Of a DNA stretch of 64,000 nucleotides, positions 15,665-25,770 are shown one piece after another. The DNA comes from Secundilactobacillus folii (GTDB lineage Bacteria; Bacillota; Bacilli; Lactobacillales; Lactobacillaceae): contig NZ_WNJO01000006.1 of the NCBI RefSeq assembly GCF_009720675.1, positions 1 to 64,000 on the forward strand. Reading direction: 5' to 3'. The translations under genes and the position numbers were made by a program. A model generated the notes under the pieces. It did not search any database, was not told the origin of the DNA, and was given only the letters and a program-made list of their open reading frames with translations. The first letter of the stretch is position 1, and each line of letters opens with the position of its first letter.

Positions 15665-17557
15665 ATGGGACTACGAGATTTATTCAGGGGACAAAAAGAA
15701 CCGAAAACAGATGAAACTAAAAATGAACAACCTACTACTGAACAGGAACCAGAGTCACAAGCTAGTGAAGCCACTGAGACACAAGCAGAAGTAGCAGATT
15801 CTGAGGCGACTCAACCAGCCGCTACCATTCAGTCACCGTTAGTGGCTAAACAGCGTCTGGCTGACGTGGCGCGTCAATATAACGATACCCGGGAAGTCTT
15901 ACAGGACTTACTGTTTGGCAACCAATCGACGACGCAGGCTAAGATTGAAACGCTGAATACTCAAATTGCTGACCTGCAGCAAACGGTAGATGATACTGGC
16001 AAGTCGATTTCTCAGATTCAAGATGAGATGGAGAATAACCTGCAAAAGGCGACTTCAGAACTGGTTGCCCAGCAAAAGGATCTGAACCAAAAGATTAAAG
16101 CGGGGCAGGACCAAGCTGGCGCACTTATTATGCAGGTCAATGAGATCAACCAAGAAATTGGGACGTTAAATGAGAAGCAGCAGAAGCTAGCACAAGCTGA
16201 AAAGGATATCTCAGCCCAGTTTGAAAGTACCGAGGATCCGGCTGACATCGTTTCGTTAGCTGACCAGTACCGCGACGATATTGCGGTCAATAAGAAAGAG
16301 CGGGAGGCAAACGCACAGCTGATCGTTGAAGTGGATGCCAAGCGCGAGAAGGTTAAGCAGCAGCTGCAGTCCGTCCGTGACGGGTTGACGGCTGATCAAA
16401 AGAGTTTGAGTGACGTCAATGACCAAGTCGAAGACGTCCAGATCAAGATTGCTAGCGAGGATGAGGAACGCAGTAAGCAACTGGACTCCTTGACCGCTGA
16501 TTTAACGAAGTCCCAAAATGAACTGGCGAAGTTGAAGAACGAAAAGGACGAGCAAGATGAACAGCTAGCGACCATCAATCAGGATATTCAAGACTGGTTG
16601 GGCATCAAGGTGCCGGTGAAGGGGCTGGAACTGGATGCGGATTCGGAGATCGTCTTGGATATGGATAACCTGTCCGATGACCAATTTGCGTTGATGAAGT
16701 TGGTGGTGAAATTGTTCATGGAGCGCGGTATCAAGCATATTGGGCTGTATTCCAGTCAATTTACACTGAATCTGAACAGTCAGATTGCCAAGTGGACCAA
16801 TGATCTAGCAGTCAGCAACGGTACGGTGTCGGTGCATAATCCGTTGTATAATTTGCTGCATCAGGGCGATTTGGGGGCTAAATACCAATTGCCTGATAAC
16901 GCAGTCAGTGATGAGTGGAATGACACCCATACTGAACGCACGTTGGTCTTGCCAGACGATGGCTGGAGCTTGAAGATTCGCTACTTTGATCTGGGTGAGA
17001 ATATTTCTACCATTGATGCCTACCAAAATGATCAGCTCTCGGAAACCAGTTTCTTGTCTACTGAAGGCCGGCTGGCATCGAATCGGTTCTACCATGATGA
17101 CGGCACTAAGGACCGCGACGAATACTACCGTCAAAACGGTTTGGGCGTGCTGACAATTCACTATGAGAATGACAATTTGAGTTCGATTGAGCTGTTGAAT
17201 CCGGTGGGCATGCAGGTGGCGACCTTTAAGTCGATTGATGAATTCAATCAGTGGTGGCTGCAGAACGATTTCAATACCAACGGCGTGTTGGTTGGCCCAA
17301 TTGAAAATGACGCCTACCGCAACTTTTTGAAGATCGCACAAAAAGCACCGATTGCGTTGGTGACGGATGCCGTTCTCGAAGATGATGCATTTAACGACTG
17401 GACCGACAGCCTGCCTGAACAGCAATACCTAGTGGCCAACTACGACACCGAGCGGAAGCTGATCGATAAGCTGCAGAAGCCCATTAACGTTAGTCTGATT
17501 GACCCGCATAACCTGCCGATTACGATTGGCGTGCCGAGTGTTGAGCGTGATGAATAG
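15665..17557 (+). CDS. Coiled-coil protein with a C-terminal domain like GtfB-type glycosyltransferase modules
   Basis: This is a 630-residue protein starting at ATG 15665 behind GAAGGAGG. Residues 1-65 are low-complexity and acidic (E, T, Q). Residues about 75-330 are a long coiled coil with regular heptads (TKSQNELAKLKNEKDEQDEQ). Residues about 340-625 are globular: a Rossmann-like start (LVVKLFMERGIKHIGLYSSQ), then repeated short strands of the type RYFDLGENISTIDAYQND, RLASNRFYHDDG and RDEYYRQNGLGVLTIHYEND. That pattern resembles the N-terminal module of GtfB/Gtf1 proteins from accessory Sec adhesin glycosylation loci. No signal peptide or membrane segment is seen, so it is cytosolic. It is monocistronic, with a terminator directly after. 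The GtfB resemblance is inference; a cytoskeletal or scaffold role is equally possible. Confidence 0.5.
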   Translation: MGLRDLFRGQKEPKTDETKNEQPTTEQEPESQASEATETQAEVADSEATQPAATIQSPLVAKQRLADVARQYNDTREVLQDLLFGNQSTTQAKIETLNTQIADLQQTVDDTGKSISQIQDEMENNLQKATSELVAQQKDLNQKIKAGQDQAGALIMQVNEINQEIGTLNEKQQKLAQAEKDISAQFESTEDPADIVSLADQYRDDIAVNKKEREANAQLIVEVDAKREKVKQQLQSVRDGLTADQKSLSDVNDQVEDVQIKIASEDEERSKQLDSLTADLTKSQNELAKLKNEKDEQDEQLATINQDIQDWLGIKVPVKGLELDADSEIVLDMDNLSDDQFALMKLVVKLFMERGIKHIGLYSSQFTLNLNSQIAKWTNDLAVSNGTVSVHNPLYNLLHQGDLGAKYQLPDNAVSDEWNDTHTERTLVLPDDGWSLKIRYFDLGENISTIDAYQNDQLSETSFLSTEGRLASNRFYHDDGTKDRDEYYRQNGLGVLTIHYENDNLSSIELLNPVGMQVATFKSIDEFNQWWLQNDFNTNGVLVGPIENDAYRNFLKIAQKAPIALVTDAVLEDDAFNDWTDSLPEQQYLVANYDTERKLIDKLQKPINVSLIDPHNLPITIGVPSVERDE

Positions 17558-17567
17558 GTATTTTACA

Positions 17568-17596
17568 GAATGAGTTCATTTGACTCATTCTTTTTT
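17568..17596 (+). terminator. Intrinsic terminator
   Basis: GAATGAGT and ACTCATTC form the stem, with TTTTTT following. It ends the coiled-coil gene. Confidence 0.85.
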
Positions 17597-17668
17597 GTTG
17601 GTGTTTTTAGATACAACACGGAATTCATACGTTACAAAGATTACGGAAACTTTAAGTTTTTCTTTTAG

Positions 17669-17694
17669 AACACCCCCTTTATGAAAGGGGTGTT
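17669..17694 (+). promoter_or_regulatory. GC-rich hairpin in the S-layer gene leader
   Basis: AACACCCCCTTT and AAAGGGGTGTT pair around ATG (one C bulged), 60 bp before the S-layer-like start codon, with no T-run after it. It could be a 5'-UTR mRNA-stabilising hairpin, as highly expressed S-layer genes often have structured leaders, or an operator. The structure is seen; the role is inferred. Confidence 0.5.
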
Positions 17695-17756
17695 ATGCTT
17701 AAATCAGCTAGCAAGGGGTTAGCGATAGTCTTTGATTAAAAAGGAGTGTATTGGGT

Positions 17757-18992
17757 ATGAAATCAGGTTTGAAGAAGTCATTATACTTTGGTTTGGCTGC
17801 CGTTTCAGTATTAGCTGCTGGTAGTTTTGTAACTACTAGTAATGCAAGCGCCAAGACATATGCAAAAGTTTCGAAGATTGGGGCTGCACCAGGTGCTGCA
17901 GAAGCTCGGAACGTTGCTTCTAATGGTACAAACGCTTTGTATACTAAAGCTGGTACTTTACGTGGCGCACGGGTCGTTGCTTCGAAGTCAACTATGGCGG
18001 CTTTAGGCAATTCCAAGAGTTCGGCTAATTACTTCCGGGCATACCGTTATGCTACGACTAACCGTGGTTCAGTTTACTTCAAGGTCGTTTCATTTAACGG
18101 CAAGTACCGTGGCTGGATCTATGGTGGTAAGAGCATCCATGTATTTGCCGGTGGTATCGCATCTGCTAAGACCACGCAAGACGCTAAGTTACCTACTCAA
18201 TTGACTGGTTACACTCTGGTCAATCAAAAGAAGAACACCCTTTGGAGTGATCCTCAAAACACGCAGTACAAGGCTGCTAAGGTCGACATGAGTGCTTACA
18301 AGTCAACTGATACTTTCACGGTCAGCGGTGCTGAAACCAAGACCCGTGAAGGCTCACTATACTACAAAGTCACTGATGACCAGACACCTTCGATTACTGG
18401 CTGGATCTATTATGGTGGTGTTAAGGCTCCTCAAGGCAATTCTGTTAAGATTAATTATGTCGATAAAGATACCGGTAAGAGTGTCGGCACTGGCTCCTTG
18501 CCATTCGATAAAAGCGCAACAACTACCAACGCTACAGAAACATCTAACCTTAAAAGCATTGTAAGTGGCATTCCTTCAGGATATGTCCCTTATAGCAATA
18601 ACAATGGTGGTTCTGCATCATTTGACAACGCCTCAACTGCTGCTGTAGCTAAGAATGGCGATACAGTTACTTACTATGTTAAAGCCTTTGACGCTGCTAA
18701 CAGCACGAAGAACATTAACATAAGCGTCGTTAATACTGAGGGCAACTCAATTACGTTGAAGCCTAATGATTCTGACGCTTTGACTGCTTCTGGGGCTAAG
18801 GCTCAGTTCCAAGTTAAGCTTGGTGATAATGTGACCGCTTCTGATGTTGAAGACATTATTGCGGATGCTAATTTAAGAACCCTTGTTGGCAATGATGGTG
18901 TATCATACACATTTGATCATGCTGATAGTGCAACCACTACTACTTCAACAAATACTGTCAACGTCAAAGCTTACTACAAAATAGCTTATTAA
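17757..18992 (+). CDS. S-layer protein of the L. brevis SlpA family
   Basis: This is a 411-residue exported protein starting at ATG 17757 behind AAGGAGTG. The signal peptide is MKSGLKKSLYFGLAAVSVLA with cleavage after NASA, very like L. brevis SlpA. The N-terminal wall-binding half carries two related repeats: YFRAYRYATTNRGSVYFKVV to GKYRGWIYGGKS (residues about 85-125), and TKTREGSLYYKV to GWIYYGGVK (about 195-225). These match the SlpA wording. The C-terminal half (from about 230) is rich in T, N, S and A with little sequence constraint, as expected for the self-assembly domain. At 411 residues it is somewhat shorter than typical SlpA (about 440-480), so it may be a minor or alternative S-layer subunit. 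It is monocistronic with a terminator. Confidence 0.8.
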   Translation: MKSGLKKSLYFGLAAVSVLAAGSFVTTSNASAKTYAKVSKIGAAPGAAEARNVASNGTNALYTKAGTLRGARVVASKSTMAALGNSKSSANYFRAYRYATTNRGSVYFKVVSFNGKYRGWIYGGKSIHVFAGGIASAKTTQDAKLPTQLTGYTLVNQKKNTLWSDPQNTQYKAAKVDMSAYKSTDTFTVSGAETKTREGSLYYKVTDDQTPSITGWIYYGGVKAPQGNSVKINYVDKDTGKSVGTGSLPFDKSATTTNATETSNLKSIVSGIPSGYVPYSNNNGGSASFDNASTAAVAKNGDTVTYYVKAFDAANSTKNINISVVNTEGNSITLKPNDSDALTASGAKAQFQVKLGDNVTASDVEDIIADANLRTLVGNDGVSYTFDHADSATTTTSTNTVNVKAYYKIAY

Positions 18993-19016
18993 TAATAAAT
19001 TCAAATGAATTGTTAA

Positions 19017-19042
19017 ACGTCACCGTTTGGGTGGCGTTTTTT
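19017..19042 (+). terminator. Intrinsic terminator
   Basis: ACGTCACC and GGGTGGCGT form the stem, followed by TTTTTT. It ends the S-layer-like gene. Confidence 0.8.
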
Positions 19043-19058
19043 GTATGGGATGAGATAA

Positions 19059-20210
<1,152 letters not shown>

Positions 20211-20214
20211 AGTT

Positions 20215-20254
20215 GTTAACTTGAAAATTATTTTTCAAGCTAACGCTTTTTTAT
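20215..20254 (+). terminator. Intrinsic terminator
   Basis: GTTAACTTGAAAA and TTTTCAAGCTAAC form a long stem with a TTAT loop, then CTTTTTTATTTT. It ends rfbB. Confidence 0.8.
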
Positions 20255-20568
20255 TTTGCAAAAAGAGCTATTGGTTTAGTAACTTGTTATTAAAATCTTC
20301 TTGTGGGGTGTATGATACCCCCTTTCGAGCATTATACCGTAATAGATATTTATTCATTTCCAAATTACGAAAAGATTCAGGGATTGAACCCTTAAATTGC
20401 TTGATATAACTTTATAAATGGCATTTTGATCGGCATATATTTAGTACTCATGCAAGAAAAATGTTTGTGAAATAAAATCGAATAATTGTATGATTACTTA
20501 TATTTTTGTATCGTAACCGTAGAAGATCTGGTATATTAAAGATATTCAAAAGTTAAGGGGAATGAATT
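20255..20568. other. Intergenic, no feature recognised
   Basis: A 310-bp AT-rich stretch. The next gene has AAGGGG as its ribosome site (about 20556). A promoter must lie here, but no convincing -35/-10 pair was chosen. Confidence 0.3.
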
Positions 20569-21543
20569 ATGATTAAATCTGTTTTTGCTGGGGTAGTGGT
20601 AATTGCTGTTTTGACGGTTAGTAATAGTGCTCAAGCCAGCGTGAAAAAGTTACATTTGAAGCCTTCGTCGTTGACAAACAAGAGTACAGTCGTTAAAGGC
20701 TCGGCCACAAAAAACTCTATGGTAAAGTTGACTCGTTATCAAAAAACGTATGGCTACGGAAAAGCTTCAAAGAAAGGGACTTTCCGAGTAAAGCTTCATC
20801 ATAAGTTGCACGCAGGATGGAAATATCGCTTGACTATTAATAAAAAAGGTTACAAGACAGTAGTGAAGTATGTTCAGGTTTTGCAGACCAATACGACGGT
20901 GCAAAACAGTCTGAATCGTGGAAAACAAAAAGATGATGAAAGTCAGAAATCACCTTCAAACAACCAGTCGGTGCCAATAAAGGGAATTGAGAAGCCGTCA
21001 AATTCAAGCAATAATGCTTCTAAAGTTGAGGGTAGTTCTTCAAACTCGAATGATAGTTTACAAAAGCAGAGAGAGATAAAACTAGCTGATTCGTATTTTG
21101 AAAAGGCAGAAAGTCTGAAGCAGGACTCGCGAGACGCAAGGTCAATTTCAGACGCTATTTGGGCTGTCTATACAAGCTTTGGAACAGCCAGTGATCAGTA
21201 TGCAGAAATGGATAAAGAAATATCTTTGGCTCAGAGTGCTCTTGATCAGGCAATTCGTAATAAAGTTGATGCTAATTCTGCAGAATATCTGCTTCTAAAA
21301 TATGATCTTGAACGAGCCCAGAAAATTAAACAGCGTGCTCAAGAAGATGATATCCATTTTCAGACTGCACAGGAATTATTAGTTTTATACGGGCGTGATA
21401 ATTTTCAAGGCTTGGCAGAAAAATTTCGTTCGAAGGCAGAAAAATTTATAGAGGAAGGACGTTACCTTAGGGAACTTGCACATAATTTATATGCAAAATA
21501 TGGCTTAGATTCTAACAATGATTTAGAAGACTTTGAATGGTAA
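20569..21543 (+). CDS. Secreted protein: Ig-like domain plus helical region
   Basis: This is a 324-residue exported protein. The signal peptide (residues 1-24) ends SAQAS. Residues about 27-106 form a bacterial Ig-like domain: STVVKGSATKNSMVKL, YGYGKASKKGTFRVKL, KYRLTINKKGYKTVVKYVQV. Residues 115-165 are an S/N/K-rich linker. Residues 165-324 are a charged helical region (DSYFEKAESLKQDSRDARSI and similar). There is no LPXTG or LysM, so attachment, if any, is non-covalent. The Ig-like domain is the Big_6 style used in surface adhesins; the helical half is unrecognised. The next gene starts 85 bp downstream, possibly with its own promoter. Confidence 0.65.
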   Translation: MIKSVFAGVVVIAVLTVSNSAQASVKKLHLKPSSLTNKSTVVKGSATKNSMVKLTRYQKTYGYGKASKKGTFRVKLHHKLHAGWKYRLTINKKGYKTVVKYVQVLQTNTTVQNSLNRGKQKDDESQKSPSNNQSVPIKGIEKPSNSSNNASKVEGSSSNSNDSLQKQREIKLADSYFEKAESLKQDSRDARSISDAIWAVYTSFGTASDQYAEMDKEISLAQSALDQAIRNKVDANSAEYLLLKYDLERAQKIKQRAQEDDIHFQTAQELLVLYGRDNFQGLAEKFRSKAEKFIEEGRYLRELAHNLYAKYGLDSNNDLEDFEW

Positions 21544-21628
21544 TTTTATTCTTACAATTTTACAACTTCCATCACGACTATGGTATGATTGTCTTCGTAC
21601 CTTATCAGTAAAGGGAGTTGTATTTATT

Positions 21629-22750
21629 TTGAGTCGATTTAAACTACATAAGCGCGGATGGGTGTCTGCCATCGCGTTATTAATTGGGGTGGTTTCTATG
21701 GTGCCATTAGGTGCAAAGGCTGAGTCGTCAACTTCAGCAAACCAAGCCACGCAGATTAAGGCTAAAACAAGAGTCTCAACTGCACGTGTTGTAAAAAAAT
21801 ATTCGAATGTTAAGCTTATTGATACAAGTAAGGGAATGGCTCGTGCCTTCTCATTAAAGAGCCGCGCCATGACTTTTACCAGTTTGAAGCTACAAAAAAA
21901 CGTTAAACTAACGAAGACCGATTTTAAACAGGGCTGGTTCCGTGACCAGTATGCGGATTTAAACGTCAATGGTAAGCGGATGCGGTTTTATCACGTTACG
22001 AATTCCGCAAAGTCATTTTGGATTCGTCCCTGTGATTTGCAGTCTGTTAATTCATCTAGCTTCCATCCGACCGGTCAGCATACCCAAGCCTACAACGGCC
22101 GAATTGCATTTCTCGGCGACAGTATTCCCGCTGGCTGGGATGGGACTCGACTGAATCACGGTAACAGTTATGTCGACTGGTTTGCGCAGTACATTCGCAT
22201 GTCACGCAAGCACATGCATAACTATGCCGTACCCGATGCTAAAATTGTGGGCGATCGTTACCACACGTTCCAAAACGGCACGCTTCATGGCCAGGATCTT
22301 AAAGCACAGGTTCAGCAGCATAAGGCCGAATTGAAGAAAGTGAACTATATCTACATTGCGTTAGGCACCAATGATTACACAAAAGGTTCTGGTTCTGGCT
22401 CGTTAACTCACGTAGCTAGTACGCTGGAGCACTATGTGAAATACCTCAAGCGATTGAATCCAAACGCACACATCGTTGGTATCTTGCCGTTGACCCGTTT
22501 CAATATGATCACCAGCGCTGATAGTTCGAATGTCACTAATGATGAGGGCTACACACTGCGACAGGAGCGTGAGGCCTTGCGGAAGGTTTACCATCAAACT
22601 GGTGCAAAAGTGGTTAACTTCCACTATTTGGCACCAAACTTAATTACAGCTTCTAACCGTCTGGCGACGTTGAATGACGGATTCTTACATCCGACTGTTC
22701 AGACCGACCAGAAGTTGGGTAAGCTGTTGGCGGGGACGTTTGCAAAGTAG
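21629..22750 (+). CDS. Secreted SGNH/GDSL-family hydrolase
   Basis: This is a 373-residue exported esterase-like protein. Catalytic blocks are IAFLGDSIPAGWDG (Ser of GDS, about residue 165), YIALGTNDYTKG (G-x-N-D, about 245) and NDGFLHPT (Asp and His, about 350). The usual block II Gly is not obvious. The N-terminal signal peptide begins at KLHKRGWVSAIALLIGVVSM and ends at AKA. Residues 35-140 form a basic module with WFRDQYADLNVNGKRMRFYH, resembling a GW/SH3-like wall-binding domain. The start is TTG 21629, 11 bases after AAGGGAG, because it puts two positive residues just before the hydrophobic core. Likely substrates are acylated glycans or wall polymers, which is inference. A terminator follows. 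Confidence 0.8.
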   Translation: MSRFKLHKRGWVSAIALLIGVVSMVPLGAKAESSTSANQATQIKAKTRVSTARVVKKYSNVKLIDTSKGMARAFSLKSRAMTFTSLKLQKNVKLTKTDFKQGWFRDQYADLNVNGKRMRFYHVTNSAKSFWIRPCDLQSVNSSSFHPTGQHTQAYNGRIAFLGDSIPAGWDGTRLNHGNSYVDWFAQYIRMSRKHMHNYAVPDAKIVGDRYHTFQNGTLHGQDLKAQVQQHKAELKKVNYIYIALGTNDYTKGSGSGSLTHVASTLEHYVKYLKRLNPNAHIVGILPLTRFNMITSADSSNVTNDEGYTLRQEREALRKVYHQTGAKVVNFHYLAPNLITASNRLATLNDGFLHPTVQTDQKLGKLLAGTFAK

Positions 22751-22779
22751 AAAGAGTTTTCCAATATGTATTTTCCAGA

Positions 22780-22812
22780 AGCGTCAGTTCAGTCTTGAAC
22801 TGATGCTTTTTT
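22780..22812 (+). terminator. Intrinsic terminator
   Basis: AGCGTCAGTTCA and TGAACTGATGCT form the stem, with TTTTTT following. It ends the SGNH hydrolase gene. Confidence 0.85.
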
Positions 22813-22941
22813 GATTCAGAACAACAATATTTTTACGGATTTGTATTTTTGTATTGATTTACTTCTAAATTAGACTATTATAATCTTAATGATCATTTTA
22901 TTAGACCATTAATAGTTAGTAATATCAGGGAGGAAATCTAT

Positions 22942-23853
22942 ATGTCAAAGGTATTCGGGAAGAAATCAGTAACAGTAATGCTTAGTGCGGCATTATTAGG
23001 TGGGGTATTTGTGACGGTGCCCAATGCGTTGAATGTCACAGAAGCCCAAGCGGATGCAAAGAGTTCCATTTCTTATAGTCAGTTTTTGAGTGATGTTGCT
23101 GCGTTGAAGGCTGCAGTACAACAAGCGAGTCCTAAGGTTCAAAGCCAATTGAATTCGGCGTATTTCAGTAAATTGACGAGTAATCCAAAGAAAGCTTATG
23201 GTGATTCTGCACCATCGTTTATGGCTGCCTTTCAAACCATAGTAAATGATGCTGATAAAAGTCTAGATAGTGATGGTAATCCAACTAGCACCACTAATAC
23301 TGATTTTAATGCTATTACTGCCATCTATGAATACTTTATGCCAAGGCTCTCTACTGGGGATCAAGATGGTGTGGCTAATGGAGGTTTCGATCCAGGGTAT
23401 ATTGATGTGCAAAGTGATATTGAGAGTCAAAATGGTGATGCTTATATTGACTTGCCTATCTTTGCTGGAGACTTTGAAGAGGATTTTTATGCCGATGTAA
23501 CACCCTCTAATATCACCGGTATCCCAGCCGCTCCTGCTTCTAGCAAGTCTACCAAAGCACCGTCCAAAACTAAGGCCAAAACTGTTAAGAAGAGCAGTAT
23601 CAGCAAGCTGACCGCTAAAAAATCATCGAAAAAGTATGTCAAAGTTACTGGGCATGCAACACTTTATAAGCAAGCCAGATACGCAAGAATTAAAACATAT
23701 CGCGGATACAAGTATGCCAAGCTCAGCAGTCATCATAATTTCAGTAAGAAGATTTATGCACCGAAAGCTAAAACCGTTAAAGTCGCAGTTGGCAACTATT
23801 CTCACGGCCACTTTAGCTATGTGACATCTACTAAGACAGCCCATGTTAAATAA
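22942..23853 (+). CDS. Secreted protein with basic C-terminal (DUF5776-like) domain
   Basis: This is a 303-residue exported protein behind GGGAGGAAA. The signal peptide is MSKVFGKKSVTVMLSAALLG with a cleavage-like AQADA near residue 38. Residues 40-190 are acidic to neutral and helical, then D-rich (FDPGYIDVQSDIESQNGDAY). Residues 195-235 are a K/S/T linker. Residues 235-303 are very basic: YVKVTGHATLYKQARYARIK, TYRGYKYAKLSSHHNFSKKI, YAPKAKTVKVAVGNYSHGHF. That last block resembles the DUF5776 domain found at the C-terminus of many Lactobacillus surface proteins, where it probably binds the wall. The family name is from memory. It is monocistronic with a terminator. Confidence 0.6.
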   Translation: MSKVFGKKSVTVMLSAALLGGVFVTVPNALNVTEAQADAKSSISYSQFLSDVAALKAAVQQASPKVQSQLNSAYFSKLTSNPKKAYGDSAPSFMAAFQTIVNDADKSLDSDGNPTSTTNTDFNAITAIYEYFMPRLSTGDQDGVANGGFDPGYIDVQSDIESQNGDAYIDLPIFAGDFEEDFYADVTPSNITGIPAAPASSKSTKAPSKTKAKTVKKSSISKLTAKKSSKKYVKVTGHATLYKQARYARIKTYRGYKYAKLSSHHNFSKKIYAPKAKTVKVAVGNYSHGHFSYVTSTKTAHVK

Positions 23854-23885
23854 GACTAATTGTTAAGTTGAAAAATGATTACGAT

Positions 23886-23914
23886 AAAGCACTCTATCGG
23901 GAGTGCTTTTTTTT
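23886..23914 (+). terminator. Intrinsic terminator
   Basis: AAAGCACTC and GAGTGCTTT pair and are followed by a run of eight T. It ends the secreted protein gene. Confidence 0.88.
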
Positions 23915-24031
23915 GCCTGAACGTGATTTGTTACTGTTTATTCCAATCAAACCACCCAACATTCCCTTCCAATCCAGCCCACTAATCATGCTATAATGTG
24001 ATTAACTTATTTAGGGGGGAAGGAATCGTTC

Positions 24032-24874
24032 ATGAAGCACGGGATGCTCGCAGTTCTAATCGGGGTCATCATCGGTACAGGAACCGTTACCGCGCACGCT
24101 GCCACCACGGCAACAACGCCTGAAACCACCTACGCCGCCGTTACCAGACTCACCAAGGTCAGCTACTACACCACAATGGGGGCTAACACCACTCACAACT
24201 ATCCGGTGTATCGCAGTGGTGCCTACCAAACGGCGGCCACTAACATGACCGCCATCAGCGCCGGTCGTACATATGCCAACAAGCTCATCCACATTACGCG
24301 TGAAGAGGTGGTAGCTGGCAAGACGTGGTTAAAGTTCACTTATAACCATACCCACACCGGCTGGATCCAACAAACCGCCACCGTTCAATCGACTTATCGG
24401 TTGGTTGCACCGCTGATTGGGCAGCGGCCGCAACTACCAACTGGCTGTGAAATTACGGCTACGGCGATGATGCTGGCGTTTGGCGGGGCAAAGGTCACCA
24501 AGCTGAGTCTAGCCAGGGAAATGCCACGGAGTTCGAATCCCAACAAGGGTTTCGTGGGCAGTCCGTATAAGACGAGTGGCTGGTATGTATTTCCCGGTGG
24601 CCTCATGGGCGTCGTCAAGAAGCACATGGGCAGCGCTAAGAACATGACCGGCGCTAGCCTGACCAGCATTAAAGCGCAGGTGCATCGCAATCATCTGGTG
24701 GTGGTTTGGGTCGGTAACGTGGACGGCTTTTCCAACCACGCCCTCACGGTGACCGGTTATTCCAAGTCGCGGATCTACTACAACGACCCGTGGACTGAGA
24801 AACGCGCCAGCATGACAAACAGTACGTTGACTAAACATCGTCGCGCGGATGCTTACCGTGCGCTGAGTTATTAA
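24032..24874 (+). CDS. Secreted C39-like cysteine peptidase
   Basis: This is a 280-residue exported protein with signal peptide 1-23 ending TAHA. Residues 35-125 form an SH3/GW-like module (YPVYRSGAYQTAATNMTAIS, then TGWIQQTATVQSTY). Residues 130-280 form a C39-like papain fold: the nucleophile Cys is in LPTGCEITATAMMLAF (about 138), the His in FSNHALTVTGY (about 235), and the Asp in IYYNDPW (about 250). Such proteins (peptidase C39-like, PF13529) are common in lactobacilli and may act on peptides or wall cross-links. ATG 24032 has AGGGGGGAAGGA upstream. The next gene starts 15 bp after the stop, so the two form an operon. Confidence 0.82.
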   Translation: MKHGMLAVLIGVIIGTGTVTAHAATTATTPETTYAAVTRLTKVSYYTTMGANTTHNYPVYRSGAYQTAATNMTAISAGRTYANKLIHITREEVVAGKTWLKFTYNHTHTGWIQQTATVQSTYRLVAPLIGQRPQLPTGCEITATAMMLAFGGAKVTKLSLAREMPRSSNPNKGFVGSPYKTSGWYVFPGGLMGVVKKHMGSAKNMTGASLTSIKAQVHRNHLVVVWVGNVDGFSNHALTVTGYSKSRIYYNDPWTEKRASMTNSTLTKHRRADAYRALSY

Positions 24875-24889
24875 TTGGGGGACTATCAC

Positions 24890-25705
24890 ATGAAATTGAA
24901 ATGGATCGTTGCCGTTTGTCTTGGAACAACGTTGGGTCTGGCAGGCTTTAGCTCCCAAGCGCAGGCCTATCAGAATCCGAAAAAGGACTATCAGATTCAA
25001 AATCAGCAGATCAAGCCGGACGGCACCGTGGGCTACACGGTCAAGCGAAACTACGAAGGCATTAAGACTTGGTATATCATGCGTAAGATGAAGACTTATG
25101 CGGGTTATGACAAATACAACACGGCTACCTACTACCGGGTGAAGGCTTTTCAAAAGAAGCACCACCTCAAGGCGACCGGAAACGTGGACGAGAAGACCTG
25201 GCTGAAGATGGGCTTTACCAAGTCTTCGTGGACCAGCATCGACAGTTACATTGCGCCGTTGACCGTGACAACTAAAAACAGTCGCAAAGCGCACATTGCA
25301 GCGATGATCAAGCAAGCCTACAAGTACCTGGGCAATCCCTACCTGGTTGGTTCTTCATCCAGTCCCAAGTATGGCGCGGACTGTTCGGGACTAGTGATGC
25401 AGGCGCTGTATGCGGGTGGCATTGATCCCGCACCAATCAGCTCCATTCACCACGCGTATCCGGGTAACGAGTGGAACAGCCGCAACCTCTGGGCGTCCAA
25501 GAAACTGCCCCGTGTGAAGTATGCCCACCGGCAGCGTGGTGATTTGATCTTCTACTACGAGCCAGGTACGCACGTGATCTGGCACGTGGCGATTTATCTG
25601 GGTCACAATCGAGTCATCGAAGCTTGGCCGCCTAAGGTCATGGTGCAGCCGATTCGTAACAGCCAGCGCGCCGACATCGCAGGAGTCAAGCGACCGTTTG
25701 TTTAA
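24890..25705 (+). CDS. Secreted NlpC/P60 peptidoglycan endopeptidase with peptidoglycan-binding domain
   Basis: This is a 271-residue exported protein starting at ATG 24890 behind GGGGGAC. The signal peptide ends SSQAQA near 25. Residues 35-105 include a PG_binding_1-like repeat (YNTATYYRVKAFQKKHHLKA, TGNVDEKTWLKMGF). Residues 140-271 are NlpC/P60: Cys in YGADCSGLVMQALYAGG (about 165), His in WHVAIYLGHNRVIEAW (about 231), and a third polar residue after it. These enzymes usually cut gamma-D-Glu-diamino acid bonds in stem peptides during wall turnover. It is the second gene of an operon with the C39-like peptidase, and a long hairpin follows. Confidence 0.88.
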   Translation: MKLKWIVAVCLGTTLGLAGFSSQAQAYQNPKKDYQIQNQQIKPDGTVGYTVKRNYEGIKTWYIMRKMKTYAGYDKYNTATYYRVKAFQKKHHLKATGNVDEKTWLKMGFTKSSWTSIDSYIAPLTVTTKNSRKAHIAAMIKQAYKYLGNPYLVGSSSSPKYGADCSGLVMQALYAGGIDPAPISSIHHAYPGNEWNSRNLWASKKLPRVKYAHRQRGDLIFYYEPGTHVIWHVAIYLGHNRVIEAWPPKVMVQPIRNSQRADIAGVKRPFV

Positions 25706-25723
25706 TAGGGTTTAAAATACAGT

Positions 25724-25770
25724 AGCGTCCATGTCGACAGCCTTTCGTAGCTGCTACATGGACGCTTTAT
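25724..25770 (+). terminator. Probable terminator hairpin
   Basis: AGCGTCCATGT at 25724-25734 and ACATGGACGCT at 25756-25766 form an 11-bp perfect stem, with further inner pairing (ACAGC/GCTGCT). TTATTT follows. The T-run is weak, but the position after the NlpC/P60 operon fits termination. Confidence 0.6.

Noticed and set aside
16018-17425. Long minus-strand open frames opposite the coiled-coil gene
   Set aside because: They have no ribosome sites and arise from codon bias of the plus-strand gene; composition (for example Q/H/I-rich) is not protein-like.
24509-25315. 268-codon minus-strand open frame across the C39 and NlpC/P60 genes
   Set aside because: It opposes two well-supported genes with catalytic motifs; it is a shadow of their GC-rich third positions.
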